Shown here piece after piece: positions 46,347 through 54,522 of a stretch of 64,000 nucleotides of DNA. The translations under genes and the position numbers were made by a program. The stretch comes from Flavobacteriaceae bacterium EG-1 (lineage in GTDB: Bacteria; Bacteroidota; Bacteroidia; Flavobacteriales; Flavobacteriaceae): NCBI RefSeq assembly GCF_009649685.1, contig NZ_WJPK01000003.1:434506-498505 (forward strand), read 5' to 3'. The notes under the pieces were generated by a model. The model searched no databases. It saw only the letters and a program-made list of their open reading frames with translations, and was not told the DNA's origin. Positions within the stretch are counted from its first letter, which is position 1; each line of letters starts with the position of its first letter.

Positions 46347-46354
46347 CAAATATA
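46347..46354 (-). promoter_or_regulatory. -7 box TATATTTG for tetR operon
   Basis: Exact TAnnTTTG on the minus strand, 25 bases before the tetR ATG, touching the palindrome at 46354. Confidence 0.6.
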
Positions 46355-46368
46355 ATAGTATTACTATT
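46354..46368. promoter_or_regulatory. 15-bp palindrome, candidate TetR operator
   Basis: Perfect palindrome AATAGTA-T-TACTATT immediately upstream of the tetR -7 box. Size and position fit an autoregulatory TetR site. Confidence 0.5.
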
Positions 46369-46379
46369 AACAAACAATA

Positions 46380-46408
46380 GTAAAACAATTAATTAACAAT
46401 TGTTTTAC
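46380..46408. promoter_or_regulatory. 11-bp inverted repeat between tetR and tag
   Basis: GTAAAACAATT, a 7-base spacer, then AATTGTTTTAC. Perfect arms. It could be a second regulator site or a hairpin in a transcript. Confidence 0.45.
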
Positions 46409-46468
46409 AGTTATCTTGTGAAAATAATTGTAAATAACATTTAAGTTATCTTTAGCTAAAATTTAGTT

Positions 46469-47032
46469 ATGGTTAAACATCGTTGTGGTTGGTGTATAGG
46501 TGATAAGCTTTATGAGGATTATCATGATAATGAATGGGGCACTCCTATAAAAGACGACGATACGCTTTTCGAATTCCTAATTTTAGAGACTTTTCAAGCT
46601 GGCTTAAGTTGGATTACCATTCTACGCAAAAGAGAAAATTTCCGAAAAGCTTTTGATCTATTTAATTACAAAAAAATAGCTCAATACGATCAATCCAAGA
46701 AAGATTTGCTTTTGCAAAATGCCGGAATCATTAGAAACAAATTAAAAGTAAATGCTACAATAACCAATGCCCAACTATTTATTAAAATCCAAGAAGAATT
46801 TGGCAGTTTTAGCACTTATATATGGTCATTTGTAAATAATAAACCTATTAAAAATAAAGTTAAGAACTATAAAGATGCGCCTAGCAATACTAACCTTTCG
46901 GATACAATTAGTAAAGATTTAAAAAAAAGAGGCTTTAAATTTGTTGGCAGCACTGTTGTTTATGCTTTTATGCAAGCCATAGGTATGATAAATGATCATG
47001 AAACAAAATGTTTTAGATATGATGAAGTATAA
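46469..47032 (+). CDS. tag: DNA-3-methyladenine glycosylase I
   Basis: 187 residues. The zinc-site Cys and His are present at the N-terminus (HRCGWCIGDKLYEDYHDNEWG), with EFLILETFQAGLSWITIL and the C-terminal His/Cys pair in MINDHETKCFRY. It removes 3-methyladenine from DNA. The 3' end overlaps the next gene by 11 bases, and AlkD follows, so it heads an alkylation-repair set. Confidence 0.95.
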   Translation: MVKHRCGWCIGDKLYEDYHDNEWGTPIKDDDTLFEFLILETFQAGLSWITILRKRENFRKAFDLFNYKKIAQYDQSKKDLLLQNAGIIRNKLKVNATITNAQLFIKIQEEFGSFSTYIWSFVNNKPIKNKVKNYKDAPSNTNLSDTISKDLKKRGFKFVGSTVVYAFMQAIGMINDHETKCFRYDEV

Positions 47033-47609
47033 AAACCGAATACTATTACTCTTCACAATTTTTGTTTGCTTTAGTTGTGTAGCACAAACTAAAATTGAAA
47101 GACAACATCGAATAAAAAAGTCACAATTTCCTACTAATGCTATAGAAACGCTTACAGCAAATAGTTCCGACATAAAGCGTGTTAAATATTATCAAGAAAT
47201 TGATACTACCCAGAAAACTTTTACCGCCAAATTTAAAAAGTCACGTCTCTTTTACGAAATGGATTTCACAACAACAGGTGTATTTAAAAGTGCATCATTT
47301 AAAATACAAGCAGTAGATATACCAGAAGATAGTTATCTAAAGATGTCAAATTATCTTAGCAATAATTTTGAGAATGTTAAGGTTCAAAAAATGTTGCAAG
47401 TATATTTAATGCAAACCGGACAACGTGTTGAAAAAGTCATTAAGAATACTTTTCAAAATTTAATGATTCCCAATATGAATTATAAGTTGTTAGTCCGCGG
47501 TAAATTAAATAAGAAAAAAACTGATATTGAAATTCTGTTTGATGCCAGTGGAAATTTCATTGATCAAAAAGAATTACTTCCTCCCAATTATGACAGGATC
47601 TTATATTAA
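47022..47609 (+). CDS. Exported protein of unknown function between tag and alkD
   Basis: 195 residues from the ATG at 47022, which gives a signal peptide (MKYKNRILLLFTIFVCFSCVAQ); a Cys in FSCVAQ may be a lipobox. An in-frame ATG at 46992 would extend it inside tag and spoil the signal. The mature part is a beta/alpha pattern with Lys and Asn rich segments; I do not recognise the family. It overlaps tag (11 bases) and alkD (20 bases), so it is surely co-translated with both, although it is exported and they are cytosolic DNA-repair enzymes. Confidence 0.75.
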   Translation: MKYKNRILLLFTIFVCFSCVAQTKIERQHRIKKSQFPTNAIETLTANSSDIKRVKYYQEIDTTQKTFTAKFKKSRLFYEMDFTTTGVFKSASFKIQAVDIPEDSYLKMSNYLSNNFENVKVQKMLQVYLMQTGQRVEKVIKNTFQNLMIPNMNYKLLVRGKLNKKKTDIEILFDASGNFIDQKELLPPNYDRILY

Positions 47610-48279
47610 AATTGACAACGAATATTTAAATGCTTTAACACATGAATTTGAAGCAGTTAGCAATTCTGAATTAGCTTCAATTCAAAAAGCATACTTACGT
47701 AATCAGTTCGAATTTTTTGGTATAAAAACTCCGGAACGAAGAATTGCTCAAAAGCCTTTTTTAGTAAAAGAGTACTTACCGTCTAAAGAAAATTTAGACC
47801 CCTTAATACGTACCTTATGGAATAAACCGCAGCGAGAATTTCATTATTTCGCCCAAGAATTAGCTTATAAATACAGAAAACAATTAGATATTGAAGATAT
47901 TATTTTATTTGAATTTATGGTTATCACAAAATCTTGGTGGGACACTGTAGATTTTATCGCAACCAACCTTATTTCTGATTATTTCAAAAAATTTCCGAAT
48001 CAACGAGATGTAATAACCAGAAAATGGATTGCATCTAACAATATTTGGCTTCAGAGGTGTTGCTTACTATTTCAGTTAAAATGGAAAGATAATATTGATA
48101 ATCTTTTTTTAGAAAAAACTATCTGCTCACTTTTGGGTTCTAAAGAATTTTTCATTAACAAAGCTATAGGTTGGATACTTCGCCAGTATAGCAGAACAAA
48201 CCCAAATTGGGTATTAGACTTTGTCTCCAGAACAAACCTGCATTCTCTGAGTAAAAAAGAGGCCTTAAGGCTACTTTGA
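47590..48279 (+). CDS. AlkD-like DNA alkylation repair protein
   Basis: 229 residues from the ATG at 47590; a longer in-frame start at 47527 would run deep inside the preceding gene. HEAT-like helical repeats with WNKPQREFHYFAQEL and KSWWDTVDFIATNLI, where the Trp and Asp residues line the AlkD DNA groove. AlkD enzymes excise 3-methyl- and 7-methylpurines without flipping the base. With Tag it gives overlapping repair of alkylated purines. It is convergent with crtY and overlaps it by 9 bases. Confidence 0.88.
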   Translation: MTGSYIKIDNEYLNALTHEFEAVSNSELASIQKAYLRNQFEFFGIKTPERRIAQKPFLVKEYLPSKENLDPLIRTLWNKPQREFHYFAQELAYKYRKQLDIEDIILFEFMVITKSWWDTVDFIATNLISDYFKKFPNQRDVITRKWIASNNIWLQRCCLLFQLKWKDNIDNLFLEKTICSLLGSKEFFINKAIGWILRQYSRTNPNWVLDFVSRTNLHSLSKKEALRLL

Positions 48280-48960
48280 AAATAGATTTAATTTAAAAAA
48301 CTCGTATAAATCAATATTAATAAAAATAAGAAGCATTCCGTAGAATATATCTTCAATAGGAATTGTAAGCATTCGAATTCCTAAATTCTCATTATTATTA
48401 TACCAAACAATAGGAGCGTCTAAAAAGCTCCCTGTAAGAAGACCATTACTTAAAAAGAAAAAAGGTAAGATCATAAAATAAGCCAAATAGTGATAGGATA
48501 GGTTTTGCTTTCTAATGAATGCAACAATCAAATAAATTGCCGCAAGTAAAAAAGTTATACTCGTATACCATTTATCAAGAGAAAATAAACCCATTACTAA
48601 TAAATAAAAGAACAAAAGAATCGAAATTAATTTTTGAGAAGATTTTAATGGATTAGTTTTTACTAGATATTTAAGTGCAAAATATGTAAATACACAAGCA
48701 TAAGGTATGCATAAGAAAAATAGTACTTCTTCAATTGGTAAATTAAAAATATACCATCCGATTAAATAATCCGAGTTAAAGCCCCAAATTCCATTATAAG
48801 TAAAATCTGCGTCCCAGATTAAGAAGAAACCTCCAACAATTATATTAGCAAAAAAAAATGGTTTCCACTCCTTATAAAATGCATGTTTAGAATAAAAACT
48901 AGCTATAAAAGGAACAAAAATGCAACATAAATCAATGAATAGATACGTATAAGTTTGCAT
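48271..48960 (-). CDS. Lycopene beta-cyclase, heterodimer-type fused halves (CrtYcd)
   Basis: 229 residues, about seven membrane helices. Two similar halves each carry the P-x-E-(E/D) motif of CrtYc/CrtYd-type cyclases: NLPIEEVLFF in the first and TIPIEDIFYG in the second, so it is a single-chain fusion of the two subunits. It converts lycopene to beta-carotene in the inner membrane. Last gene of crtI-crtB-crtZ-crtY and 2 bases after crtZ. Confidence 0.88.
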   Translation of the reverse strand: MQTYTYLFIDLCCIFVPFIASFYSKHAFYKEWKPFFFANIIVGGFFLIWDADFTYNGIWGFNSDYLIGWYIFNLPIEEVLFFLCIPYACVFTYFALKYLVKTNPLKSSQKLISILLFFYLLVMGLFSLDKWYTSITFLLAAIYLIVAFIRKQNLSYHYLAYFMILPFFFLSNGLLTGSFLDAPIVWYNNNENLGIRMLTIPIEDIFYGMLLIFINIDLYEFFKLNLFSK

Positions 48961-48962
48961 TA

Positions 48963-49418
48963 TTAAAGAAACTGTTTAAAGTATTTTAAGGGTACATAAA
49001 GCATTCCAAAACATTCACCATGTTCTTTACCCAATTGTTTATGATGTACTTTATGTGCCTTACGCAAGGCCTTTAAATAAGGACTTTTCACATTATCGAA
49101 CCAATTAAATCTTCTATGAATAACTACATCATGCACTAAAAAATAGCATAAGCCATAAAGAAAAACACCTAATCCAATAAAAAATAAATAATTAAACGTA
49201 GGGAATGTACCGAAATAAAAAAGCAAAATACTTGGAATAGCACCAATTACAAAAAAGGCATCGTTTTTTTCAAAAACGCCTTGATATTTGGGTTGATGAT
49301 GATCCTCATGTAAAACCCATAAAAAGCCATGCATCACATATTTATGAGTACACCAAGTTACTATCTCCATAAACAGGAATACGACCAAAGTTAAAGATAT
49401 GTAACCAAAGACCATCAT
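48963..49418 (-). CDS. crtZ: Beta-carotene hydroxylase CrtZ
   Basis: 151 residues, four helices. All four His clusters of the fatty-acid-hydroxylase fold are intact: HKYVMH (HX4H), HEDHH (HX2HH), HDVVIH (HX4H) and HKVHH (HX2HH), which hold the di-iron centre. It hydroxylates beta-carotene at C3 and C3', giving zeaxanthin. Two tandem ATGs at the start; 37 bases after crtB and 2 bases before crtY. Confidence 0.93.
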   Translation of the reverse strand: MMVFGYISLTLVVFLFMEIVTWCTHKYVMHGFLWVLHEDHHQPKYQGVFEKNDAFFVIGAIPSILLFYFGTFPTFNYLFFIGLGVFLYGLCYFLVHDVVIHRRFNWFDNVKSPYLKALRKAHKVHHKQLGKEHGECFGMLYVPLKYFKQFL

Positions 49419-49455
49419 TAAAATAGTTCTTTAAAGAAATATAAATTTATAATTT

Positions 49456-50292
49456 CTAAATAACATTTAAGCGATATCGCAGAATTGCTTTCGTAAGCAA
49501 AACAAGTTTTAAGGAATTAGAAATTCGTATTCTACCTTTCAAGATTCGCTTACAATCAGATCTTTTTATTTTCTGTAGTAATCTTAAATAATACCGATAA
49601 GCCAAGTAAACCCCTAATTTACCTTCCAAAGGCAATAATACAATACCTTTATAGGCTTCTTTAAAATCATTTTCAACGTCCAAAATAATTTCTGCTTTAC
49701 TTTTTTCAGTTAATTCACCATTTTCCAAATTTGGAAAATATGAACGACCTAAATCTTCATTATCTTGTTTAATATCACGTAAGAAATTCACTTTTTGAAA
49801 TGCCGAACCTAAGCGCATAGCATAGCCTTTTAGATCTTGAAACTTTATTTCATCATTATCTACAAAAACTCGTAAACACATTAAACCAACTACATCAGCA
49901 GAACCATATATATAATTCTCATATTCTTCAACGGTCTTATATTCTGTTTTATCTAAATCCATACGCATTCTATCCAAAAAATCTTGCACATAATTTTTTA
50001 AATCATATTTATGCGCAATTTCTTGAAAAGCATTTAATATCGGATTCAAACTAATTTTTCGATTATAGGCTTTATAATAATCTTGTTCAAATTCATTAAA
50101 CAATGTTTCTTGTTGGTAATCATGGAATGTATCTACAATCTCATCAGCATATCTTACAAAACCATAAATAGCATAAATAGCTGGTCTAATTTTAGGTGAG
50201 AATAATTTTATTCCCATTGAGAATGAGGTGCTATAAGTTTTTGTTACCAACTTACTACAATCATAGCTAGAATTATCAAATAGTTTTTTCAT
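49456..50292 (-). CDS. crtB: Phytoene synthase
   Basis: 278 residues. The two Asp-rich motifs that bind the diphosphates are present: D-E-I-V-D (RYADEIVDTF) and D-I-K-Q-D (FLRDIKQDNEDLGR). It joins two geranylgeranyl diphosphates to phytoene. Its ATG overlaps the crtI stop (ATGA), which implies coupling. The GGPP synthase crtE is not in the window. Confidence 0.95.
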   Translation of the reverse strand: MKKLFDNSSYDCSKLVTKTYSTSFSMGIKLFSPKIRPAIYAIYGFVRYADEIVDTFHDYQQETLFNEFEQDYYKAYNRKISLNPILNAFQEIAHKYDLKNYVQDFLDRMRMDLDKTEYKTVEEYENYIYGSADVVGLMCLRVFVDNDEIKFQDLKGYAMRLGSAFQKVNFLRDIKQDNEDLGRSYFPNLENGELTEKSKAEIILDVENDFKEAYKGIVLLPLEGKLGVYLAYRYYLRLLQKIKRSDCKRILKGRIRISNSLKLVLLTKAILRYRLNVI

Positions 50293-51755
50293 GCTTTTTT
50301 GTTTTTTAATAGCAAGTCACTTACCAACTTACCAGAAATTAATGCTGGAGGCACACCAGGGCCCGGAACTGTTAACTGACCTGTAAAGTATAAGTTTTTC
50401 ACCTTTTTACTTTGCAGCTTTGGTCGTAAAAAAGCAGTTTGAGACAAGGTATTTGCCATACCATAAGCATTGCCTTTATAAGAATTATATTCATCTATAA
50501 AATCACTTATACAAAAAGATTCGCAGAACATAATATCATTTATTACTTGTTGATTAGTTCGCTGTTGAAAACGTTCCATAATTAAATCAAAATACTGTTT
50601 TCTAAGCTGTTCATTATCTTTTAAACCTGCTGCAATAGGTACTAAGAAAAAACCAGCTTCACATTTTTCTGGTGCCATTGTATGATCTGTTATGGAAGGA
50701 AAATTAGCATAAAACAATGGATCTGAAGGCCATTTAGGATTATCATAAATTTCTTCAGCGTGATTTTTAAAATCTGTGTCGAAAAACAAATTATGGTGTT
50801 CTACATTTTTAAGTTTCTTCTTAAATCCAACGTAAAAAAGCAAAGATGATGGTGCAAAAGTTTTTTTTGCCCAATAGGTTTCAGAATATTGTCTATACTG
50901 TTGCTCCAATAATGTCTCTGAGTGATGATAATCTGCTCCACTAACAACATAATCGCATTTATATAATACTCCTTTACTTTGAACGCCATTAACTTTATGG
51001 TTCAATACTACTATTTTATCTACTGGTCGTTCTGTAATAATATTTACACCCAACTCTTTAGCTAATGTTGTCATGGCCTTTACTATTTCATACATACCAC
51101 CTTCAGGATGCCAGGTACCTAATCCAAAATCAGCATAATTCATAAAACTGTAAAAAGAAGGCGTATTATTTGGTTTCGCACCCAAAAAAAGCACTGGAAA
51201 TTCTAATGTAGAAATCAATTTAGGATTGGTGAATTTTTTTCTAACTACACTACTAATCGTTTTAAAAAATTGATCCACTTTTAGAATAGTATCTGTAGTT
51301 ACTAGTTCCAGTGGAGACAAACCAGGTTTTAATACCACTTTATCTATTGCGATACTATAATTCTCTTGGGCATCTGCAATAAATTTTCTGAGAAACTTAG
51401 CACTACCTTTTTCAATTCTATCGAATTCAAGACATATTTTATCTAAAGTATCACCAATTGTAATTACATCGTCTGCAAAGAAAATTTTGTACGCCGGATT
51501 CAATTTGTCTAACCTATAAAAATCAGAAGGCTTCCTATCAAAATTTGCAAAAAACTTATTAAAAATATCCGGCATCCAATACCAACTCGGACCCATATCA
51601 AAAGTAAACCCTTCTTTTTTTAATTGCCGAGCTCTACCACCAACTAAACTGTTCTTTTCAAATATAGAGACATCAAAACCAGCTTTTGCTAAATAGCAAC
51701 TAGCAGATAAAGATGAAAATCCTGAACCTATAATTATTATCTTTTCATTTGCCAT
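50289..51755 (-). CDS. crtI: Phytoene desaturase
   Basis: 488 residues from the ATG at 51755, directly before the FAD-binding motif IIIIGSGFSSLSASC. An in-frame upstream ATG at 51812 would add 19 poor residues. C-terminal carotenoid-binding segment YFTGQLTVPGPGVPPALISG is intact. It inserts the four double bonds that take phytoene to lycopene. First gene of the crt operon and divergent from the CarH-like regulator; its probable -7 box (51889-51896) lies inside an arm of the operator. Confidence 0.95.
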   Translation of the reverse strand: MANEKIIIIGSGFSSLSASCYLAKAGFDVSIFEKNSLVGGRARQLKKEGFTFDMGPSWYWMPDIFNKFFANFDRKPSDFYRLDKLNPAYKIFFADDVITIGDTLDKICLEFDRIEKGSAKFLRKFIADAQENYSIAIDKVVLKPGLSPLELVTTDTILKVDQFFKTISSVVRKKFTNPKLISTLEFPVLFLGAKPNNTPSFYSFMNYADFGLGTWHPEGGMYEIVKAMTTLAKELGVNIITERPVDKIVVLNHKVNGVQSKGVLYKCDYVVSGADYHHSETLLEQQYRQYSETYWAKKTFAPSSLLFYVGFKKKLKNVEHHNLFFDTDFKNHAEEIYDNPKWPSDPLFYANFPSITDHTMAPEKCEAGFFLVPIAAGLKDNEQLRKQYFDLIMERFQQRTNQQVINDIMFCESFCISDFIDEYNSYKGNAYGMANTLSQTAFLRPKLQSKKVKNLYFTGQLTVPGPGVPPALISGKLVSDLLLKNKKA

Positions 51756-51854
51756 TTGAACTAAATATAAGAAGATACTTACAATAAACATCTCATAATT
51801 ACGGATATGCAATTGAATCTTAAAACCTATTTATAACTAAACAAATCTGTAATT

Positions 51855-51896
51855 TATATTTGTCTAATAAAAAACATTTAAAGTTAGACAAATATA
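51855..51896. promoter_or_regulatory. Perfect 13-bp inverted repeat, candidate CarH operator
   Basis: TATATTTGTCTAA (51855-51867), a 16-base spacer, then TTAGACAAATATA (51884-51896). The right arm reads TATATTTG leftwards, an exact -7 box for crtI, so a bound repressor would block RNA polymerase. The left arm reads the same -7 box rightwards, towards the regulator gene. Confidence 0.7.
51889..51896 (-). promoter_or_regulatory. -7 box TATATTTG for crtI, inside the operator arm
   Basis: Exact TAnnTTTG on the minus strand. The crtI ATG is 133 bases downstream, so a long leader would be expected. Confidence 0.5.
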
Positions 51897-51910
51897 CAAG
51901 ATAATTTAAC

Positions 51911-51944
51911 TCTGTCTAATAAATAAGTGTATTTTTTAGACAAA
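51911..51944. promoter_or_regulatory. Second, imperfect operator copy
   Basis: TCTGTCTAA (51911-51919, one mismatch) and TTAGACAAA (51936-51944). The half-site spacing is 25 bases centre to centre, as in the first copy, and each half-site lies exactly 52 bases from its counterpart. Confidence 0.6.
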
Positions 51945-52001
51945 ATTGTATATTTAGGCTTTTCAAAATATCAACAGTAAGATTAATTGGCGTTTGCCAG
52001 T

Positions 52002-52009
52002 TAACTTTA
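52002..52009 (+). promoter_or_regulatory. -7-like box TAACTTTA for the MerR gene
   Basis: One mismatch to TAnnTTTG, 12 bases before the ATG at 52022. Confidence 0.35.
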
Positions 52010-52021
52010 TAAAACAGATTC

Positions 52022-52906
52022 ATGGCTTCGTATTCAATGGCTGAAATTGTTTCTTTAACAGGCATAAAGGCTCACACTTTAAGAAAATGGGAAACCAGGT
52101 ATGATTTTATTATTCCTAAAAGAACGAATACAAATATCAGATACTACTCCGATGAGCAACTACGTAAATTATTAAATATTAACATTCTAATTCGAAATGG
52201 AAATCGCATTTCGAAAATAGATAAGATGACCAATACTGAAATCAATGATAAAGTTGCATCTATATTATTAGACTCAAATCAATCAGATGAGATTAATGCT
52301 TTAATAATTAGTATGATTGAATTGGATGAACTCGCTTTTGACCAAACAATTAATAGAATTATTAAGAACAAAGGTCTTTTAACTACGGTAACTGACTTTA
52401 TTTACCCCTTTTTAAATCAAATTGGAATTTTATGGACAACCCATAAAGCGATGCCCGCTCAAGAGCATTTTATTTCTAATTTAATACGACAGAAGATTTT
52501 TGCAGCAATAGAAAAACTACCCTTAGCAAAAGAAGAAGCTCCAAAAATTTTACTTTTCTTACTCGAAGACGAAGATCATGAAATAGGCTTATTGTTAGCT
52601 AATTATATTGCTAGAGAATTAGGCTGGAGAGTATATTACCTCGGTTCTAAAGTTCCAATAGAAAATATTGAAAAAGTAATAAATATTACCAAACCTCAAC
52701 TTTTGCTTTCACTTTTTATATTAATTAGACCAAGTTGGGTAAACAATAAGATTGAAATTTTAAAAAATATAACTCAAGTACCAATAGTAATATCAGGTAG
52801 TCAAAGTAATTTTACAGATAATATTAATTCAAAGCAGATTAAATACTTCAAAAGCCCTACTGAAATGGTAGATTTCCTCACCGAGAGTATAAAAAAAATT
52901 AAATAA
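52022..52906 (+). CDS. CarH-like B12-dependent photoreceptor regulator, MerR family
   Basis: 294 residues. MerR-type HTH (residues about 4-70), a helical cobalamin cap domain (about 85-165) and a Rossmann-like B12-binding domain (about 170-290). The CarH light-sensing motif W-x9-EH is intact (W138, E148, H149) and so is the lower axial His motif E184-x-H186-x-x-G189. In Myxococcus and Thermus CarH, an adenosylcobalamin-bound tetramer represses carotenoid genes in the dark and falls apart on light. The gene is divergent from crtIBZY and the region between holds two inverted repeats, which is strong context for the same job here. Confidence 0.92.
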   Translation: MASYSMAEIVSLTGIKAHTLRKWETRYDFIIPKRTNTNIRYYSDEQLRKLLNINILIRNGNRISKIDKMTNTEINDKVASILLDSNQSDEINALIISMIELDELAFDQTINRIIKNKGLLTTVTDFIYPFLNQIGILWTTHKAMPAQEHFISNLIRQKIFAAIEKLPLAKEEAPKILLFLLEDEDHEIGLLLANYIARELGWRVYYLGSKVPIENIEKVINITKPQLLLSLFILIRPSWVNNKIEILKNITQVPIVISGSQSNFTDNINSKQIKYFKSPTEMVDFLTESIKKIK

Positions 52907-52917
52907 ATATCTTGTTT

Positions 52918-53568
52918 TTATGGAATACCCATTAAAATTTCAAGGAAGCTTTCTCTATCTATTTCTTCTGCCCCTAAACTTTCCAAGTGCTTTGTGTAAA
53001 CTTGGCAATCCACTAACCAATAATTTTTTGCATCGAGTTCTTTCACTAAACTTATGAATGCAAATTTAGAAGCATTACTCTTTAAACTAAACATACTCTC
53101 ACCACAAAAAACATGACCCAAATCAATACCATACAAACCACCAACAAGCTCATTCTCACTCCATACTTCATAAGAAATTGCATGCCCCAATTCATTTAAT
53201 TTAATATATGCAGATTTCATTTCATCTGTAATCCATGTTCCATTTTGACCATCTCGTTTAACCTTTGCACATTGATTAATCACTCTCACAAAACATGTGT
53301 TTTTAGTCACACAAAAATTTTTATTTTTAATTATTTTCTGCATACTTTTTGAAACTTTTAGCTTTTTCGGAAAAAGTACCATTCGAGGGTCCGGACTCCA
53401 CCATAGAATAGGTGAACCATTTTCATACCAAGGAAATATTCCTTGTTTATAAGCTAATAATAATCGCTCAGGAGAGAGATCACCACCATAGGCCAATAAA
53501 CCTTCATGAGTAGCATTCTCAATAGGTGGAAATTTTAGTTCGTCAGTTAATTCAGATAAATAATTCAT
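52918..53568 (-). CDS. aat: Leucyl/phenylalanyl-tRNA-protein transferase
   Basis: 216 residues. Conserved LLAYKQGIFPWYENGSPILWWSPDPR near the N-terminus, ENELVGGLYGIDLGHVFCGESMF in the core. It adds Leu or Phe to proteins with basic N-termini and marks them for ClpAP degradation. The -7 box (53584-53591) overlaps the T tract of the upstream gene's terminator. Confidence 0.95.
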   Translation of the reverse strand: MNYLSELTDELKFPPIENATHEGLLAYGGDLSPERLLLAYKQGIFPWYENGSPILWWSPDPRMVLFPKKLKVSKSMQKIIKNKNFCVTKNTCFVRVINQCAKVKRDGQNGTWITDEMKSAYIKLNELGHAISYEVWSENELVGGLYGIDLGHVFCGESMFSLKSNASKFAFISLVKELDAKNYWLVDCQVYTKHLESLGAEEIDRESFLEILMGIP

Positions 53569-53583
53569 GATAGCAGTTTAGTA

Positions 53584-53591
53584 CAAAAATA
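53584..53591 (-). promoter_or_regulatory. -7 box TATTTTTG for aat
   Basis: Exact TAnnTTTG on the minus strand, 15 bases before the aat ATG, placed inside the terminator T tract. Confidence 0.5.
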
Positions 53592-53612
53592 AAACCCTGC
53601 AATTCAGCAGGG
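53584..53612 (-). terminator. Terminator of the DUF3127 gene
   Basis: On the minus strand a CCCTGC / GCAGGG stem with a 6-base loop is followed by TTTTATTTTTG. Confidence 0.75.
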
Positions 53613-53675
53613 CTTATCAACCAAATATTGGTTTTAATTTAAATTTTCTCAAACAACAATCTACGTAATTATTTA

Positions 53676-54056
53676 TTAAAAAGGAAGATCGTCATGTTCT
53701 TCTTCATTTAAGTCATTTGCAGGTTCAAATGCTTCAATAGGTGCTGCTGGTGGTGGTGTAGAACCACTACCTTGTGCAGCTTGTAAATTTTCAATTCTCC
53801 AGCCTTGTATTGAATTAAAATATTTCACTTCTCCTTGTGGGTTAGTCCATTCTCTACCTCTAAGATTAATACTAATCTTAACATTTTGACCCGGTTGGTA
53901 TGCATTAAGTAAATCTGTTTTATCTTGAACAAATTCAACCATTATATGTTGCGGATATTGTTCTTCTGTAGTAATTACAATTTCTCTTTTGCGAAAACCA
54001 TTATTTCCAAAAGTTTGTGTTTCACCAACTAATTTTATTTTGCCTTGAATTTCCAT
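53676..54056 (-). CDS. DUF3127 protein, OB-fold-like
   Basis: 126 residues. EIQGKIKLVGETQTFGNNGFRKREIVITTEEQYP and the REWTNPQGEVKYFNSIQGWRIE segment are typical of DUF3127, a Bacteroidota family with an OB-fold look. A disordered, acidic C-terminal tail (DLNEEEHDDLPF) resembles that of single-stranded DNA-binding proteins, so a role in ssDNA binding is plausible but not shown. Monocistronic with its own terminator. Confidence 0.85.
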   Translation of the reverse strand: MEIQGKIKLVGETQTFGNNGFRKREIVITTEEQYPQHIMVEFVQDKTDLLNAYQPGQNVKISINLRGREWTNPQGEVKYFNSIQGWRIENLQAAQGSGSTPPPAAPIEAFEPANDLNEEEHDDLPF

Positions 54057-54522
54057 ATCGTAATATTATTCTGAATTCGAATTAAAAAAGTTATTAAAAA
54101 TACCAGTAATGTAGAAATCGTCCTAATATTAACGCATTAAGTTATTAAGATTAACTAACTATTTGGATAGCTTTTAAGAAAAGCATCCATTTTCTACGTT
54201 TTATATTCCTTACTTGACTATTTTCAATCTATTTTTAGTGAACTTTAATTATTTTGATTATAACATTTCTTTACCAAAAGAGCATACATCTACACTATTT
54301 ACAAATAGAAGGTTACTTTCACCTCGTTTTTACTCAATTTTACATGCAATTTTTAATCTAAAAATAATTGCAATTCACACAATATAAAAATAGGAAACCT
54401 AATTAATTCAAATAATAATCGTACAAACTTCACCAAAACTGCTAAAAATCAGTTCGATATAAAAGGGGTAGATTTTAAATATTATAAAATGCGCTATCTT
54501 TATCAAGCATTAAAAAGCGTTG
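54057..54522. other. 466-base intergenic region, largely empty
   Basis: AT-rich region between divergent genes. A small hairpin GCTTTT-AAG-AAAAGC lies at 54170-54184 and a one-mismatch -7 box TATCTTTA at 54495-54502 upstream of the histidine kinase. No ORF, RNA gene or repeat family is seen otherwise. Confidence 0.5.
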
